From: an uncultured Muribaculaceae bacterium
Lineage (GTDB): Bacteria; Bacteroidota; Bacteroidia; Bacteroidales; Muribaculaceae
NCBI GenBank assembly: GCA_910578665.1
Contig: CAJTQU010000004.1
Coordinates: 1-64,000, forward strand
Length of the DNA stretch: 64,000 bases
Reading direction: 5' to 3'
The notes beneath the pieces are model-generated. The model was not told where the DNA came from, did not search any database, and saw only the letters and a program-made list of their open reading frames with translations. Shown piece after piece: positions 15,691-25,100 of the stretch. The position numbers were made by a program, and so were the translations under genes. The stretch's first letter is position 1. Each line of letters begins with the position of its first letter.

Positions 15691-18600
15691 ATGAAAAAAA
15701 ACTACCTTTTTTCATTACTGGCTTTAGGTTTCACATCTGTGGGACTGATCGCTGCCAGTCAGTCGGGACAATGGTCGCCAAACACTGCGACAGACCCGGC
15801 ACCGACCAGGACAGACGCACCTGCCGCCGATCCAGAGGTCGTAACTTTCTACGGAGCGCTTGACCAGTCTCCTCTAAATCCGGACTGGAACGATTCACAG
15901 AAATACGGCATCTATTCTTTCACCAACACTGATAAAAACGACCTGAAAGCCGTCGGACCTGTCGGAACTAACCGTGCACAGGGCGGCGGTTTCTATCATG
16001 ACGGTTATTTCTATTTCGTACAAGGTTCTTCGGCCAACACAGGCTCCTATGTTGAAAACAGCTTCATCAAAATGAACCTCGAGACCTGGAAGGTGGAAGA
16101 GCGCACCATGCATGTCACACCGACCAAGACAAATAGCACGACAATAACATTCGACTATATCACTAATACGGCATATGCCGCGTGTCCCACTCTCAACTCC
16201 ACACAGCCTTACATGCTGCGCACTGTCAATCTCTCTAACGGTGAGATGACCGATGTGGCACCACTGCCCGCAAACTTCACTGCTTTGGCCTGTGACGGCA
16301 ACGGCCAGCTGTGGGGCGTGGCTAGAGAAGACAATACTTACACTGCCACCCTGCACAAAATCGACAAAACTTCTGGTAAGACAAACGTGATAGGCGATCT
16401 GGGCTACAAACAGCGTTCACAAAATGCCGCCGCCACATTCGACCTACGCACTGGCAAACTGTATTGGACCACCTTGACAGTGACGATAAACAACATGCAA
16501 GAAGAGACATACAAGTCTTATCTGATGGAGATAGATCTGTCTACAGGCAAGGCCACACCGGTCAAGACTTTCGAATATGACGAAGTCTTCACCGCGCTTT
16601 ATCTGAAAGACTGCCATCCGCTCGCTCCCGAGGCTGTGACCGATTTGGAGTTTGCATATGCTGATGACAACAACTCTGGCAAAGTTAAATTCACTGTACC
16701 CTCCCGTGCATACAACCGCACTTCGCTCAGCGGCAACGTCAAAGTGGAAATCCTGCTGGACGGCAAATCTGCCGGCACCAAAGACGGCGTCACTCCTGGC
16801 TCGGTTTTCGAATCACAGAATATATCTCTTACCCCCGGAGAACACAAGATAAAGGTTATCTGCTACAATGCCGCCGGCAACAAAGGCATTGTTAACTCGC
16901 TGGACGTATGGGGCGGCATCGACGTTCCGGCAAAGGTTTCCGACATCCAATTGTCTGTAACACGTCGCGGTGACACAGCGGAAGTAACCTGGAAAGCACC
17001 GGAAACAGGCAAGGGAAACGGACGTTTCGACAAAGAATCTCTCACATATACAGTAATCCGCCGTCCCGAAGGAAAGACTGTGGCCGAAGGACTGAAAGAA
17101 TGCAAATTCACAGATACTCCCGAACGCGGCATGCTGCTCTCTCAATATGAGATTTATGCCGTTACTAAAGACGGCAAGTCAGATCCGGCCTATTCTGCAC
17201 CCAAACTGATAGGTGCTCCCTACACTGCAACATACATGGAGACATTTGACACTCCGACAGATTTCAACAAATATACAACGATTTCTGTAAACGGCGTGGC
17301 ATCTCCCGATGGCGACGCGTTTATGTATTATCCCAACTATAAAGAAGCCGTATACTGGCTTAATTATAGCTATTACAACAGCGCTGACGCATGGCTGATA
17401 ACCCCCACTCTGGCACTCGACCCGGAAAAAGCCTACACAGTATCTTTCCAAACTCACGGATACTCCCAGAATCCAGGCACTCTGAACTGGGGACAGACCA
17501 ACTTTGAAATCGCTATAGGCAACGATGCCACTCAGGAGGCGATGTCACGCGTCCTGCATTCCGAAGATTTCATCTCTGAACTCGCCCCTCGTACCATAAG
17601 GACAATCTTCGTTCCCAAGCAGGATGACTGCCGCATTGGCTTCCATCTTAGAAATAATGGCAACGACCATGCCGCTGTCGACAACATTCGCGTGGCAGAA
17701 TACGGCGTGGCAACCATCCCCGGCGTGCCCGGCAATATTTCCGCCTACAAAGACAACGGTACAATAAAAGTAAAGGCTACCGTACCCTCAGTCAACGCAA
17801 AGGGAGAGAAAATTTCTTCCGTATCCTCTATCGAACTGTTCCGCCCAGGATACAGCACTCCTATATCAAAAATAGACAATCCGGCCGTCGGCAAGGAGGT
17901 AGAACTAACCGATACTGATCCGGTATATGATGACAACACTTATATCGTATGCGCACGCAACGAACACGGCATAGGTCTCGAAGGCAGTGTGACTATCAAT
18001 GCCAAACCAGACGTGCCCCAGTCTGTAACCGATATGGAGGTCAAAACAGACAATTCGGGCAAGGATGCCGTGATCTCTTGGGAATATCCCTCTGATATGC
18101 TCGGTGCCAACGGCGAAAAACTTAAAGCTACCGATATCACCTATTCATTGTACCGTATCGTAGGCGTAGACCGCACACTCGTCGCTGACGGCCTTACTGA
18201 AACCTCCTATGCAATCTACGATATAATGTCTGATTTCCCCGGCGAACGTCAGAAACGCATCGAATACGAAGTTGTGGCACGCACTGACGGCGGCGAGGCA
18301 AACGGTGTGAAAGCAGGCGGCGTGTTCGGCATAGCTTACGAGCTCCCCATCGAATACCAATTTGACGGCAGTACCATGAAGCCGTGGGAGATGACGGGCG
18401 AATGGGCCGGTTTCTCTATAGCCAGCACCGGCTACGATCCCCGTGTCACTCCCCTGACTGGCAACACACTGCTCACATTCTATTGCAGCAAGGACAGCAA
18501 CGGATGGGCAAGGTACGTTTCACCGCGCATAAACCTCACCAGTCTGCTGAAACCCGAACTGACATTCACCATGTATCAGGAAGAGTTTGCCGGATATAAT

Positions 18601-20190
18601 AACGCAACTGTAAAAATAGGTATTCTACCAGAGGTTGACGGAGTGGCTGGCGAAATCGAGTATTTCGAAACCCTTTACCGTCCCTATGGAGAGAAGGGCT
18701 GGAAAGAATTTACCGTCGACCTGTCCAAATACGCCGACTGCACCCGTGCATCTGTTGTAATCTATGCAAGCAACAACAACCGCAGAGCATCAATACACTT
18801 TGATAACATAAAAATATCTGGTGAAAAGCCTGACTACGATGCAAGCGTGACCACTATAGCCGGACCCGACAATGCCGTTATGGGACGCCAGAACACATAC
18901 AATGTCAATGTGGCCAACAACGGTAAGAACGATCTCGAGAAAGTAGAGGTTGCTTTCAAACTCGACGACGTAACACTTGAGACGAAGAGTGTCATGCTCA
19001 ACGAGGGCGAATCGCTCAACATACCTTTCAACTATACACCTGGTCTGGACGAGCAAGGCCGCAAAGCTATAATCTCTGCCGAAATCACCACTGAAAAAGA
19101 TGGCAACCTGGCCAACAACGAGGCTATCATGCGTATAAATGTAGTAGCCCCCAACCTGCCCTATGTAACCGACCTCCAGGCTATGGCCGACGGCAATAAC
19201 GTACGTCTGTCATGGAGTGACGCATCAAAATATCCCAACGCGCAGTACGAGGTTGACGACATCGAGTCTTATGACAACTTCCTTATCGACAACATAGGTA
19301 ACTGGACGGTATATGACGGCGACGGCGCGACCACGATGAGAGGTATCTCTTCTTCACTTGGCACATTTGAATGGGAAAATGCCGGTCTGCCACAGGCATT
19401 CATTGTGTTCAACCCTGAGAAAGTAGGCGTCAAGGCTCTCTGCACAGCCCACTCTGGCCAGAAGTGCTTCGTAAGCTTCGCCGGTGCCCAGCAGAACAAC
19501 GACTGGCTCATATCTCCGGCACTTCTTGGCGAAGAACAGACACTCTCGTTCTATACACGCGCAATGCTCTCCGGCACTGCCGAAGTATATGATGTAATGG
19601 TATCCTCTACCGGTACAAGCATCGAAGACTTCACGCCCATAGCCACCGATGTCACCATTAAGAACATCGAATGGGCCAAGAAATCGTACACCCTGCCTGA
19701 GGGCACCCGTCACTTCGCTATCGTATGCAAGTCATCCAACCAGTTCGGCTTCATGCTCGATGACTTTGAATTCATCCCCGAACAGCCTGCGGTAGAGCTC
19801 ACAGGGTACAATGTATACCGTGACGGCGCTCTGCTCGTATCCGGCCTGGGCGAGACTGAGCACATTGACTCTGACAATGTAGAATATACCAAAGACTACC
19901 GCTACCATGTGACAGCCACATACACAGACGGAGAGTCTGTATACTCTAACCCCGCAGACATCAACCTCTCCGGTATCAACGGCGTAAACGCCGACGGGAT
20001 ACGCGTATATGCATCTACAGGCCGCATAGTAGTGGCAGGAGCACAGAACCAGCACATCGGTGTTTACACACTCGACGGTCGCTGCGTATACTCTTTCACA
20101 GCCAAGGCAGACACTGAATCTCTGAACGTGGCTGCTGGCATCTACGTAGTACGTGCCGGCAAAACCACGGCCAAAGTAATGGTCAAATAA
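15691..20190 (+). CDS. Very large secreted multidomain surface protein with T9SS sorting domain
   Basis: A 1499-residue exported protein. A signal peptide (about 1-22) is followed by a beta-propeller-like region (about 50-310, repeating short Gly/Tyr strands). Fibronectin III-like domains follow (about 310-510). Then come three choice-of-anchor-J-like jelly rolls, each marked by a W-x-x-x-P or DAWLITPTLAL / DWLISPALL strand (about 515-675, 890-1050, 1190-1340). A CARDB-like domain lies near 1055-1155 (VNVANNGKNDLEKVEVAF), and a last Fn3 precedes a type A sorting domain ending GIYVVRAGKTTAKVMVK. The repeated adhesive folds and no visible catalytic site suggest binding of glycans or proteins at the cell surface. 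It is divergent from the secreted M6 protease and probably co-regulated with it. Confidence 0.85.
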   Translation: MKKNYLFSLLALGFTSVGLIAASQSGQWSPNTATDPAPTRTDAPAADPEVVTFYGALDQSPLNPDWNDSQKYGIYSFTNTDKNDLKAVGPVGTNRAQGGGFYHDGYFYFVQGSSANTGSYVENSFIKMNLETWKVEERTMHVTPTKTNSTTITFDYITNTAYAACPTLNSTQPYMLRTVNLSNGEMTDVAPLPANFTALACDGNGQLWGVAREDNTYTATLHKIDKTSGKTNVIGDLGYKQRSQNAAATFDLRTGKLYWTTLTVTINNMQEETYKSYLMEIDLSTGKATPVKTFEYDEVFTALYLKDCHPLAPEAVTDLEFAYADDNNSGKVKFTVPSRAYNRTSLSGNVKVEILLDGKSAGTKDGVTPGSVFESQNISLTPGEHKIKVICYNAAGNKGIVNSLDVWGGIDVPAKVSDIQLSVTRRGDTAEVTWKAPETGKGNGRFDKESLTYTVIRRPEGKTVAEGLKECKFTDTPERGMLLSQYEIYAVTKDGKSDPAYSAPKLIGAPYTATYMETFDTPTDFNKYTTISVNGVASPDGDAFMYYPNYKEAVYWLNYSYYNSADAWLITPTLALDPEKAYTVSFQTHGYSQNPGTLNWGQTNFEIAIGNDATQEAMSRVLHSEDFISELAPRTIRTIFVPKQDDCRIGFHLRNNGNDHAAVDNIRVAEYGVATIPGVPGNISAYKDNGTIKVKATVPSVNAKGEKISSVSSIELFRPGYSTPISKIDNPAVGKEVELTDTDPVYDDNTYIVCARNEHGIGLEGSVTINAKPDVPQSVTDMEVKTDNSGKDAVISWEYPSDMLGANGEKLKATDITYSLYRIVGVDRTLVADGLTETSYAIYDIMSDFPGERQKRIEYEVVARTDGGEANGVKAGGVFGIAYELPIEYQFDGSTMKPWEMTGEWAGFSIASTGYDPRVTPLTGNTLLTFYCSKDSNGWARYVSPRINLTSLLKPELTFTMYQEEFAGYNNATVKIGILPEVDGVAGEIEYFETLYRPYGEKGWKEFTVDLSKYADCTRASVVIYASNNNRRASIHFDNIKISGEKPDYDASVTTIAGPDNAVMGRQNTYNVNVANNGKNDLEKVEVAFKLDDVTLETKSVMLNEGESLNIPFNYTPGLDEQGRKAIISAEITTEKDGNLANNEAIMRINVVAPNLPYVTDLQAMADGNNVRLSWSDASKYPNAQYEVDDIESYDNFLIDNIGNWTVYDGDGATTMRGISSSLGTFEWENAGLPQAFIVFNPEKVGVKALCTAHSGQKCFVSFAGAQQNNDWLISPALLGEEQTLSFYTRAMLSGTAEVYDVMVSSTGTSIEDFTPIATDVTIKNIEWAKKSYTLPEGTRHFAIVCKSSNQFGFMLDDFEFIPEQPAVELTGYNVYRDGALLVSGLGETEHIDSDNVEYTKDYRYHVTATYTDGESVYSNPADINLSGINGVNADGIRVYASTGRIVVAGAQNQHIGVYTLDGRCVYSFTAKADTESLNVAAGIYVVRAGKTTAKVMVK

Positions 20191-20205
20191 TATTCCTCCC
20201 GAAAG

Positions 20206-20225
20206 CTATGGCACATGTGCCATAG
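20206..20225. repeat. 20-nt perfect palindrome
   Basis: CTATGGCACATGTGCCATAG is fully self-complementary and lies 16 bases after the stop at 20190. It may be part of a termination structure or a protein-binding site. Confidence 0.5.
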
Positions 20226-20238
20226 TACGGATCCACAT

Positions 20239-20274
20239 AAGGGCAGCATTGTGAATGTTCACAATGCTGCCCTT
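20239..20274 (+). terminator. Terminator of the 1499-residue gene
   Basis: A 17-bp perfect stem (20239-20255 with 20258-20274; the real loop is probably four bases) is followed by TGCTATATTA. This is the second structure after the gene, behind the palindrome at 20206. The AT-rich stretch from 20275 to about 20470 holds nothing I can identify. Confidence 0.65.
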
Positions 20275-20470
20275 GCTATATTACTACATTAAGGTCTTTT
20301 CACCTCTGTTTTATTCTACTCTGTCAGGCATATAAAAAACACAGTGCAACCTAATATCCTATATAAATAACATATAAAACCGCTGTACCACTTATAGGGA
20401 AAATTCCCTGTTAACTATTTTTAACTAATTGTAATATATTGAAAACCAGCAATTTACCCCCCCGAAATCC

Positions 20471-20541
20471 ACAAATCGATTTTACTTGCAAATTCAAAAT
20501 GAAAAACATACTTTTGCTTCAAACGCCAAAACAAATCGATT
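20471..20541 (+). repeat. Direct repeat ACAAATCGATT flanking a promoter
   Basis: The 11-mer ACAAATCGATT occurs at 20471-20481 and again at 20531-20541, exactly 60 bases apart. The -33 and -7 boxes of the downstream gene (20486-20516) lie between the copies. A regulator-binding pair is plausible but unproven. Confidence 0.45.
20486..20516 (+). promoter_or_regulatory. Promoter of the first modular secreted gene
   Basis: TTG at 20486-20488, a 20-base spacer and TACTTTTG at 20509-20516. The start is predicted near 20523, about 57 bases before the ATG. Confidence 0.7.
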
Positions 20542-20579
20542 AAAAACAACATATTTATTTTTACCTAAAAAAGAATCAT

Positions 20580-21632
20580 ATGAGAAAAATTTACACACAT
20601 CTGCTTTCTTCTATCGCCTTTATAGCAGCAAGCACGACTACAAGCCTGGCAACCGAAACGAACCAGGAAAACACACCGTTTGAAATCGAAATAACGGAGA
20701 TCACCAAAACAGACGCCACTGTCAGTATAACGCCACCAGATGGCACAACATACTTTTGGGAAATACTGACAAAAGATTCTTATGAACAAAACGGAGGTGC
20801 CGAGGCAATAGCTTATTCCGACACCGGGTGGTTCGAATATCTGGCACAGGCCAACGGTCTCGACACATATTTAGATATTCTGCCTCTGGTACTCTCTGAC
20901 GGGAAAGTTAACGGCAAAATAACGGAACTTAAGGGACACGCCCTGGAATGGGACACCGAATATGTGCTTTATGTGTACGGTCTCGGCACCGACGGACAGA
21001 TGCTGACAGAGGTGCAGGACATAACGTTCAACACACAACAGCGCAAGACCTCCGACCTGGCTGTAGACGTACATGTGGATTCCATAGAAGTAGACGAGCT
21101 TAACACTACCGACAAAAAAACTTATTATACAGTAAAATTCACAATGAATCCGTCCAATGATGAGGAAGAATATGCCGTAGTGTGCCATGAAGTCAGATTC
21201 TACGACCAATACGAAAACCATCCTAAATATGACTGGGAAGATTACCTGACTATGCAGTTCGTACCATTTGTAGACAAAGTATACAGAGGCAAAGCCCGGT
21301 GTTCGTTCAATAAAATCATAGACGGGGCAGACTATTACCTTGTGGTGACCGGCTGGGATGAAGCTCCAAGCACGGATATCTACCTCACAAAATTCAACGG
21401 TTCGACATACAACAGCCTTGACAAGCCGGAAACACCTGAGTTAAAGATAAAGTGCTGCAATGGTGCTCTAACAATAGAAGGAGAGTACGATTATGCCACA
21501 GTATACACGGCAGACGGTAAAATCGCACGGCAACTTCGCGGAGCCGCACACACATCTCTTCCTAAAGGAGTATATATAGTGGCTGTCAACAAAGCTGGCA
21601 CAAACAGTGTGCACAAAGTTATCATAAACTGA
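20580..21632 (+). CDS. Secreted modular protein (A-B type) with T9SS-like tail
   Basis: An exported protein of unknown function, 350 residues. A signal peptide covers about 1-24. Two all-beta modules follow. Module A (about 33-150) has the pattern TYFWEILTKDSYEQNGGAEA near the start and EWDTEYVLYVYGLGTDG near the end. Module B (about 155-280) has the pattern VHVDSIEVDE, YDQYEN and ADYYLVVTGWDEAPSTDIYLTKF. The last 65 residues are a sorting domain (YDYATVYTADGKI, LPKGVYIVAVN, HKVIIN). The downstream gene is a paralogue with the same modules duplicated. No relation to a named family was recognised; the modules resemble fibronectin-like folds. The base composition is more AT-rich than the flanking housekeeping genes. 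Confidence 0.7.
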   Translation: MRKIYTHLLSSIAFIAASTTTSLATETNQENTPFEIEITEITKTDATVSITPPDGTTYFWEILTKDSYEQNGGAEAIAYSDTGWFEYLAQANGLDTYLDILPLVLSDGKVNGKITELKGHALEWDTEYVLYVYGLGTDGQMLTEVQDITFNTQQRKTSDLAVDVHVDSIEVDELNTTDKKTYYTVKFTMNPSNDEEEYAVVCHEVRFYDQYENHPKYDWEDYLTMQFVPFVDKVYRGKARCSFNKIIDGADYYLVVTGWDEAPSTDIYLTKFNGSTYNSLDKPETPELKIKCCNGALTIEGEYDYATVYTADGKIARQLRGAAHTSLPKGVYIVAVNKAGTNSVHKVIIN

Positions 21633-21642
21633 TATAGCCCTT

Positions 21643-21669
21643 TCATGCCTGAAGCATGACCAGGCATGA
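21643..21669 (+). terminator. Weak hairpin between the two paralogues
   Basis: TCATGCCTG at 21643-21651 pairs with CAGGCATGA at 21661-21669. No T-run follows, so it could be an attenuating or mRNA-stabilising hairpin rather than a full stop. Confidence 0.35.
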
Positions 21670-21711
21670 GACAGCGCAGGCAATAATATTAATAACTTAA
21701 ATTCTTTATTC

Positions 21712-23514
21712 ATGAAACTTATTTATCAACTATTCGCATTTGCCATCGTCATGATGATGAGTGCCAGCGTTTATGGGGAAGAAAGCATCGACATCACCAT
21801 ATCCGGCCTCTCCTCTGATAACGCCAATGTCACTTTTACCCCGTCTGATAATGAAATGCTGTATTATGCCACAGTCGTAGACAAAGCGACTTTTGAAAAG
21901 CAAGGTGGCGCCGAGGGTGTTATAGAATGGCATATGAAGTCGTGGGAAAACAATTACTATGGCGATCCGTGGTACGTATGGTTCAAAGATTGTTATGCTA
22001 AAACAGGCACAAATACAATCGTATTGAACGAATACCTCTCTTCTGTAGCCGACAATGCCGAATATGTAGCTTACGCATTCTGTTTGGACAAAGATAAGAA
22101 CGTGGTCGTGCCGGTCACTGTCAATGAGTTCAGGACACTGTCAGTGATAAAATCCGACAACACTTTCAGTGTCAAGCTTAATTCGGTAATTAAAGACTCT
22201 GATCCTAATGATTATGAGCAGACAGTGGCTGTGGAATGCACTATCACACCGACCAATGACGATCCTTACGGGGCATATTGTCTTGAAAGAAGGTTCTGTG
22301 AGGCATATCTTAAAGACCCGTCGACAGAGAAAGATTTTCTTGCACAATATATAGTTCCAAATATCAAGCAGACATATACCGGCACCCAAGCTATAACTTT
22401 CAGCCGCAGAACTTATGACGCTGATATGTGTATAGTGGTTGTAGGATACGACAACGGAGTGACCACTAGTCCCACTATTTTTGAATTCCACTCTGACCTG
22501 TACCAGGAAACGGTGCTCGGCATTGATATCAAAATAGAAAAAATAGAAAAACGTGATGTCTACTTCACAATAACGCCTTCTGACGAAGAGCTGACTTACT
22601 ACTTCGATGTTATGCCAAAAGAAAAATTTGAAAGATACGGCGGAGCTGACAGTGTTTTTGAAAAATTCGATGTTGAATGGTGGAAGTTTTTAGCGGAAAT
22701 TTATGGGGACGGAAGTACATGGACAGATTTCATTGAAACGTATGAACAAACGACCACTGACAACTATGTAAATATACACACAGACCAGGATACAGGCGAA
22801 AAATATCCGCTTCTCTGGAACACGGAATATGTACTGTATGCCTACGGAATCAATTCGGCAGGTGAAAAACTTACTCATACAGTTTACCAAGAATTCAAGA
22901 CTCTGCCACGCGACACAGATGAGAATCTTAAATTTGATATCCAGATTGACAGCGTCGTAGTTGACGAAGAGCAATCCGGATACCAAACTAAATACTATAT
23001 AGTAAACGCAACTGTCACACCTTCTGTCACTGGTGCCTCTTACGGAGTGCTTTGCCAAAGGGCTTCTGTGCTAGACCAATATGAGAACGATGAAACATTC
23101 GACCATTACCAGGATTTTGAACATTATCTGCAAACAAGATTTGACGAATACAAATATTCTCGCACAGGCCAAGAAAGCGTATCTTTCTTACAGATCAAGG
23201 AGGGAGAAGAGTATTATCTGGTCGTTGTCGGATATGATGACCTGACCCCTGTCACCGATATATTCAAAACAAAATTTACCGGCGCAGAATATGTAAGCAT
23301 AGAATCTGTGGCTGACGGCGAGACAGACGCATTCGGTACAAAGAACGGTATACGTGTAACCGGCGAATATGACTTCGCAACCGTTATGTCAACTGACGGA
23401 AAAGTGGTATCCGCAGTCAGAGGCGAGGAATTTATCAGCGTTCCACAAGGTCTATATATAATAAAGATTACCAATAAGGGTAGCATGGTTACTAAGAAAG
23501 TAACCGTAAGGTAA
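21712..23514 (+). CDS. Secreted modular protein (A-B-A-B type), paralogue of the upstream gene
   Basis: A 600-residue exported protein with a signal peptide (about 1-22) and four beta modules in the order A-B-A-B. The A modules (about 24-145 and 268-400) share the motif YYxxVxxKxxFExxGGA and the closing NTEYVLYAYGINSAGEK. The B modules (about 148-265 and 405-525) share YYLVVVGYD / MCIVVVGYD before a TDIF- or SPTIFEF-type strand. The tail (about 530-600) matches that of the upstream gene: TGEYDFATVMSTDGKV, VPQGLYIIKI, KKVTVR. This is the same domain pair as the 350-residue protein, duplicated inside one gene. It lies 79 bases downstream and is perhaps co-transcribed. Function unknown; a surface role is inferred from the signal peptide and tail. 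Confidence 0.7.
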   Translation: MKLIYQLFAFAIVMMMSASVYGEESIDITISGLSSDNANVTFTPSDNEMLYYATVVDKATFEKQGGAEGVIEWHMKSWENNYYGDPWYVWFKDCYAKTGTNTIVLNEYLSSVADNAEYVAYAFCLDKDKNVVVPVTVNEFRTLSVIKSDNTFSVKLNSVIKDSDPNDYEQTVAVECTITPTNDDPYGAYCLERRFCEAYLKDPSTEKDFLAQYIVPNIKQTYTGTQAITFSRRTYDADMCIVVVGYDNGVTTSPTIFEFHSDLYQETVLGIDIKIEKIEKRDVYFTITPSDEELTYYFDVMPKEKFERYGGADSVFEKFDVEWWKFLAEIYGDGSTWTDFIETYEQTTTDNYVNIHTDQDTGEKYPLLWNTEYVLYAYGINSAGEKLTHTVYQEFKTLPRDTDENLKFDIQIDSVVVDEEQSGYQTKYYIVNATVTPSVTGASYGVLCQRASVLDQYENDETFDHYQDFEHYLQTRFDEYKYSRTGQESVSFLQIKEGEEYYLVVVGYDDLTPVTDIFKTKFTGAEYVSIESVADGETDAFGTKNGIRVTGEYDFATVMSTDGKVVSAVRGEEFISVPQGLYIIKITNKGSMVTKKVTVR

Positions 23515-23541
23515 TACCTCCATAAAGTCATGCGATACAAT

Positions 23542-23575
23542 ACGGGGCGTGCCACAATCATATGGCACGCCCCGT
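23542..23575 (+). terminator. Terminator after the A-B-A-B gene
   Basis: A GC-rich 13-bp stem (23542-23554 with 23563-23575) surrounds an 8-base AT-rich loop, 28 bases past the stop. Confidence 0.65.
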
Positions 23576-23604
23576 CTGGCTAAATATCCGTTTTAATGAT
23601 GACT

Positions 23605-23643
23605 AGAAAAAGGCGCGGCAATCAATTCGCCACGCCTTTTTCT
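23605..23643. terminator. Bidirectional terminator between convergent genes
   Basis: AGAAAAAGGCG at 23605-23615 pairs with CGCCTTTTTCT at 23633-23643, with a further short inner stem. T-rich tails exist on both strands, so it can stop both the upstream plus-strand transcript and the DUF4270 gene. Confidence 0.7.
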
Positions 23644-23656
23644 AATTATATATTTT

Positions 23657-25060
23657 TTATTTTATAACCTGGCGCGAATAGGTAAATTTAACTTTCGAAG
23701 CCGGTATGTCTAGCACGCACATCGTGGGATGCGCTATATAATAGCGGCAGGCCGTAACAACGGTACGCGGATTGTAAGAAGAACCTGCCTTCTCTGTGGT
23801 GATGTTCACAGGCACTAGGGTAAAACGCATGTCTTCGGGTTTTACTTCGCCACCGTCACGCATCAAAGCCGTGATATAAGGGCGGAGTGAGGAAAACACA
23901 TACTCTTTCTTTTCTTTGTCATATTTGGCCCAGAACACCTCGTCGTCATCCTCTTCAGGAATGCTGTTAGACGCAAAGAATTCTTTCATCTTGGCACTTT
24001 TTACCATAAGGAGATATGGCGGAGGATTGATTCCGTAACTGTTCTCTATATGGCTGACGGGCACGGTATAGGTGAGTGTGTTGATAACACCGAGGTTGAA
24101 ATTATCCGAATTATAGCGGTTGAGTATGTCCTGTGCCGGAAAATCAATCTCCACATTATAACCGCCTGGAGACATAAGCACCTGCTGACCGGCCGCCACC
24201 ATCTCCAATATGTTCTGCGAGGGCTTGAGAGTGATCAAGTTTGCAGAAAGCACCTCGGGAGAAATGGCAAACAGAGTGGCAGAATCGGTGACTATAGTGT
24301 CGCGGCTCACGCCCACACCGTTTTCCACCACGGTCTTCTTCACCTTTCTCTCATAATAAGCTATAAATTCAGTATTGGTCATGTTTGCCACCATACCGCG
24401 GCCGAATGTGGAACGCACCACGATACCGGGAAAGTATTTAGCAAACGTAGCTGGCCACTGGAACACAGAAGCGTCCTTGCGATACTGCCTTACCACGCTT
24501 CTTGCGTAATCAGCACCTAACGGCACCGTCACCGAGCGTTTTGTCTTGTTCGCATTGGTCGTGCCGATAGCTGTGGCCGAATAGCTTTTTGTGCCGAGCG
24601 GCGAAGAGGGATCATAAAATCCGTCAAGATCTGTAGCATTATCTATATCGTCAGGCAGCTGCCGCGTAAGCTTGTAGACCGACAATTGCTGCGGCGCCAT
24701 AGAATCACCGGTAAACGCACTCGACGGAAATATAAAACGCAGATTCATGCCTGTGACAGCCTCTTCCTTTATAGTGTCAGGTATGGAGAGCGACGCGGCT
24801 GGCATAAGCCGCCCTGCAAAATAAGACTCGAGCTCGCCATAACCTTCGGCTTTCAGACGGCCTATGAGCAGGTCGGCAGAACGCGAGTCGTACCGCTCAG
24901 GGCGTACCGAGCGTCCCACGACTGTAAACAAGGAGTCTACCTCGATGGAAACCTCGCCCTTGGTTATAGACGAGCCTACCTGGCTATCATCATCACAGGA
25001 TGATAGCGCGCAAGAGGCAACGAGGGCGGCAACGGCACCGCGGGCCAATATATTCTTCAT
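23657..25060 (-). CDS. DUF4270 domain-containing lipoprotein
   Basis: A 467-residue lipoprotein of unknown function, restricted largely to Bacteroidetes. A lipobox is visible at ALSSC (Cys 21). The body fits DUF4270: it begins with VDSLFTVVGRSV and the RSADLLIGRLKAEGYGELESYFAGRL segment, has SLSIPDTI near residue 95, and closes with a C-terminal beta region. It lies 40 bases downstream of the starch-synthase-like gene in the same direction. This pairing with panC/panD on the other side is a conserved Bacteroidetes neighbourhood. The role may concern the cell envelope or a surface complex, but there is no direct evidence. Confidence 0.85.
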   Translation of the reverse strand: MKNILARGAVAALVASCALSSCDDDSQVGSSITKGEVSIEVDSLFTVVGRSVRPERYDSRSADLLIGRLKAEGYGELESYFAGRLMPAASLSIPDTIKEEAVTGMNLRFIFPSSAFTGDSMAPQQLSVYKLTRQLPDDIDNATDLDGFYDPSSPLGTKSYSATAIGTTNANKTKRSVTVPLGADYARSVVRQYRKDASVFQWPATFAKYFPGIVVRSTFGRGMVANMTNTEFIAYYERKVKKTVVENGVGVSRDTIVTDSATLFAISPEVLSANLITLKPSQNILEMVAAGQQVLMSPGGYNVEIDFPAQDILNRYNSDNFNLGVINTLTYTVPVSHIENSYGINPPPYLLMVKSAKMKEFFASNSIPEEDDDEVFWAKYDKEKKEYVFSSLRPYITALMRDGGEVKPEDMRFTLVPVNITTEKAGSSYNPRTVVTACRYYIAHPTMCVLDIPASKVKFTYSRQVIK

Positions 25061-25100
25061 AAATCTGTGCGTATTAACTGTTGGCAGCCAGCCTCCTGGC

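Noticed and set aside
20206..20225. Palindrome considered as a phage or element attachment site
   Set aside because: No integrase, second copy or mobile gene is near it; a transcription-end role is simpler.
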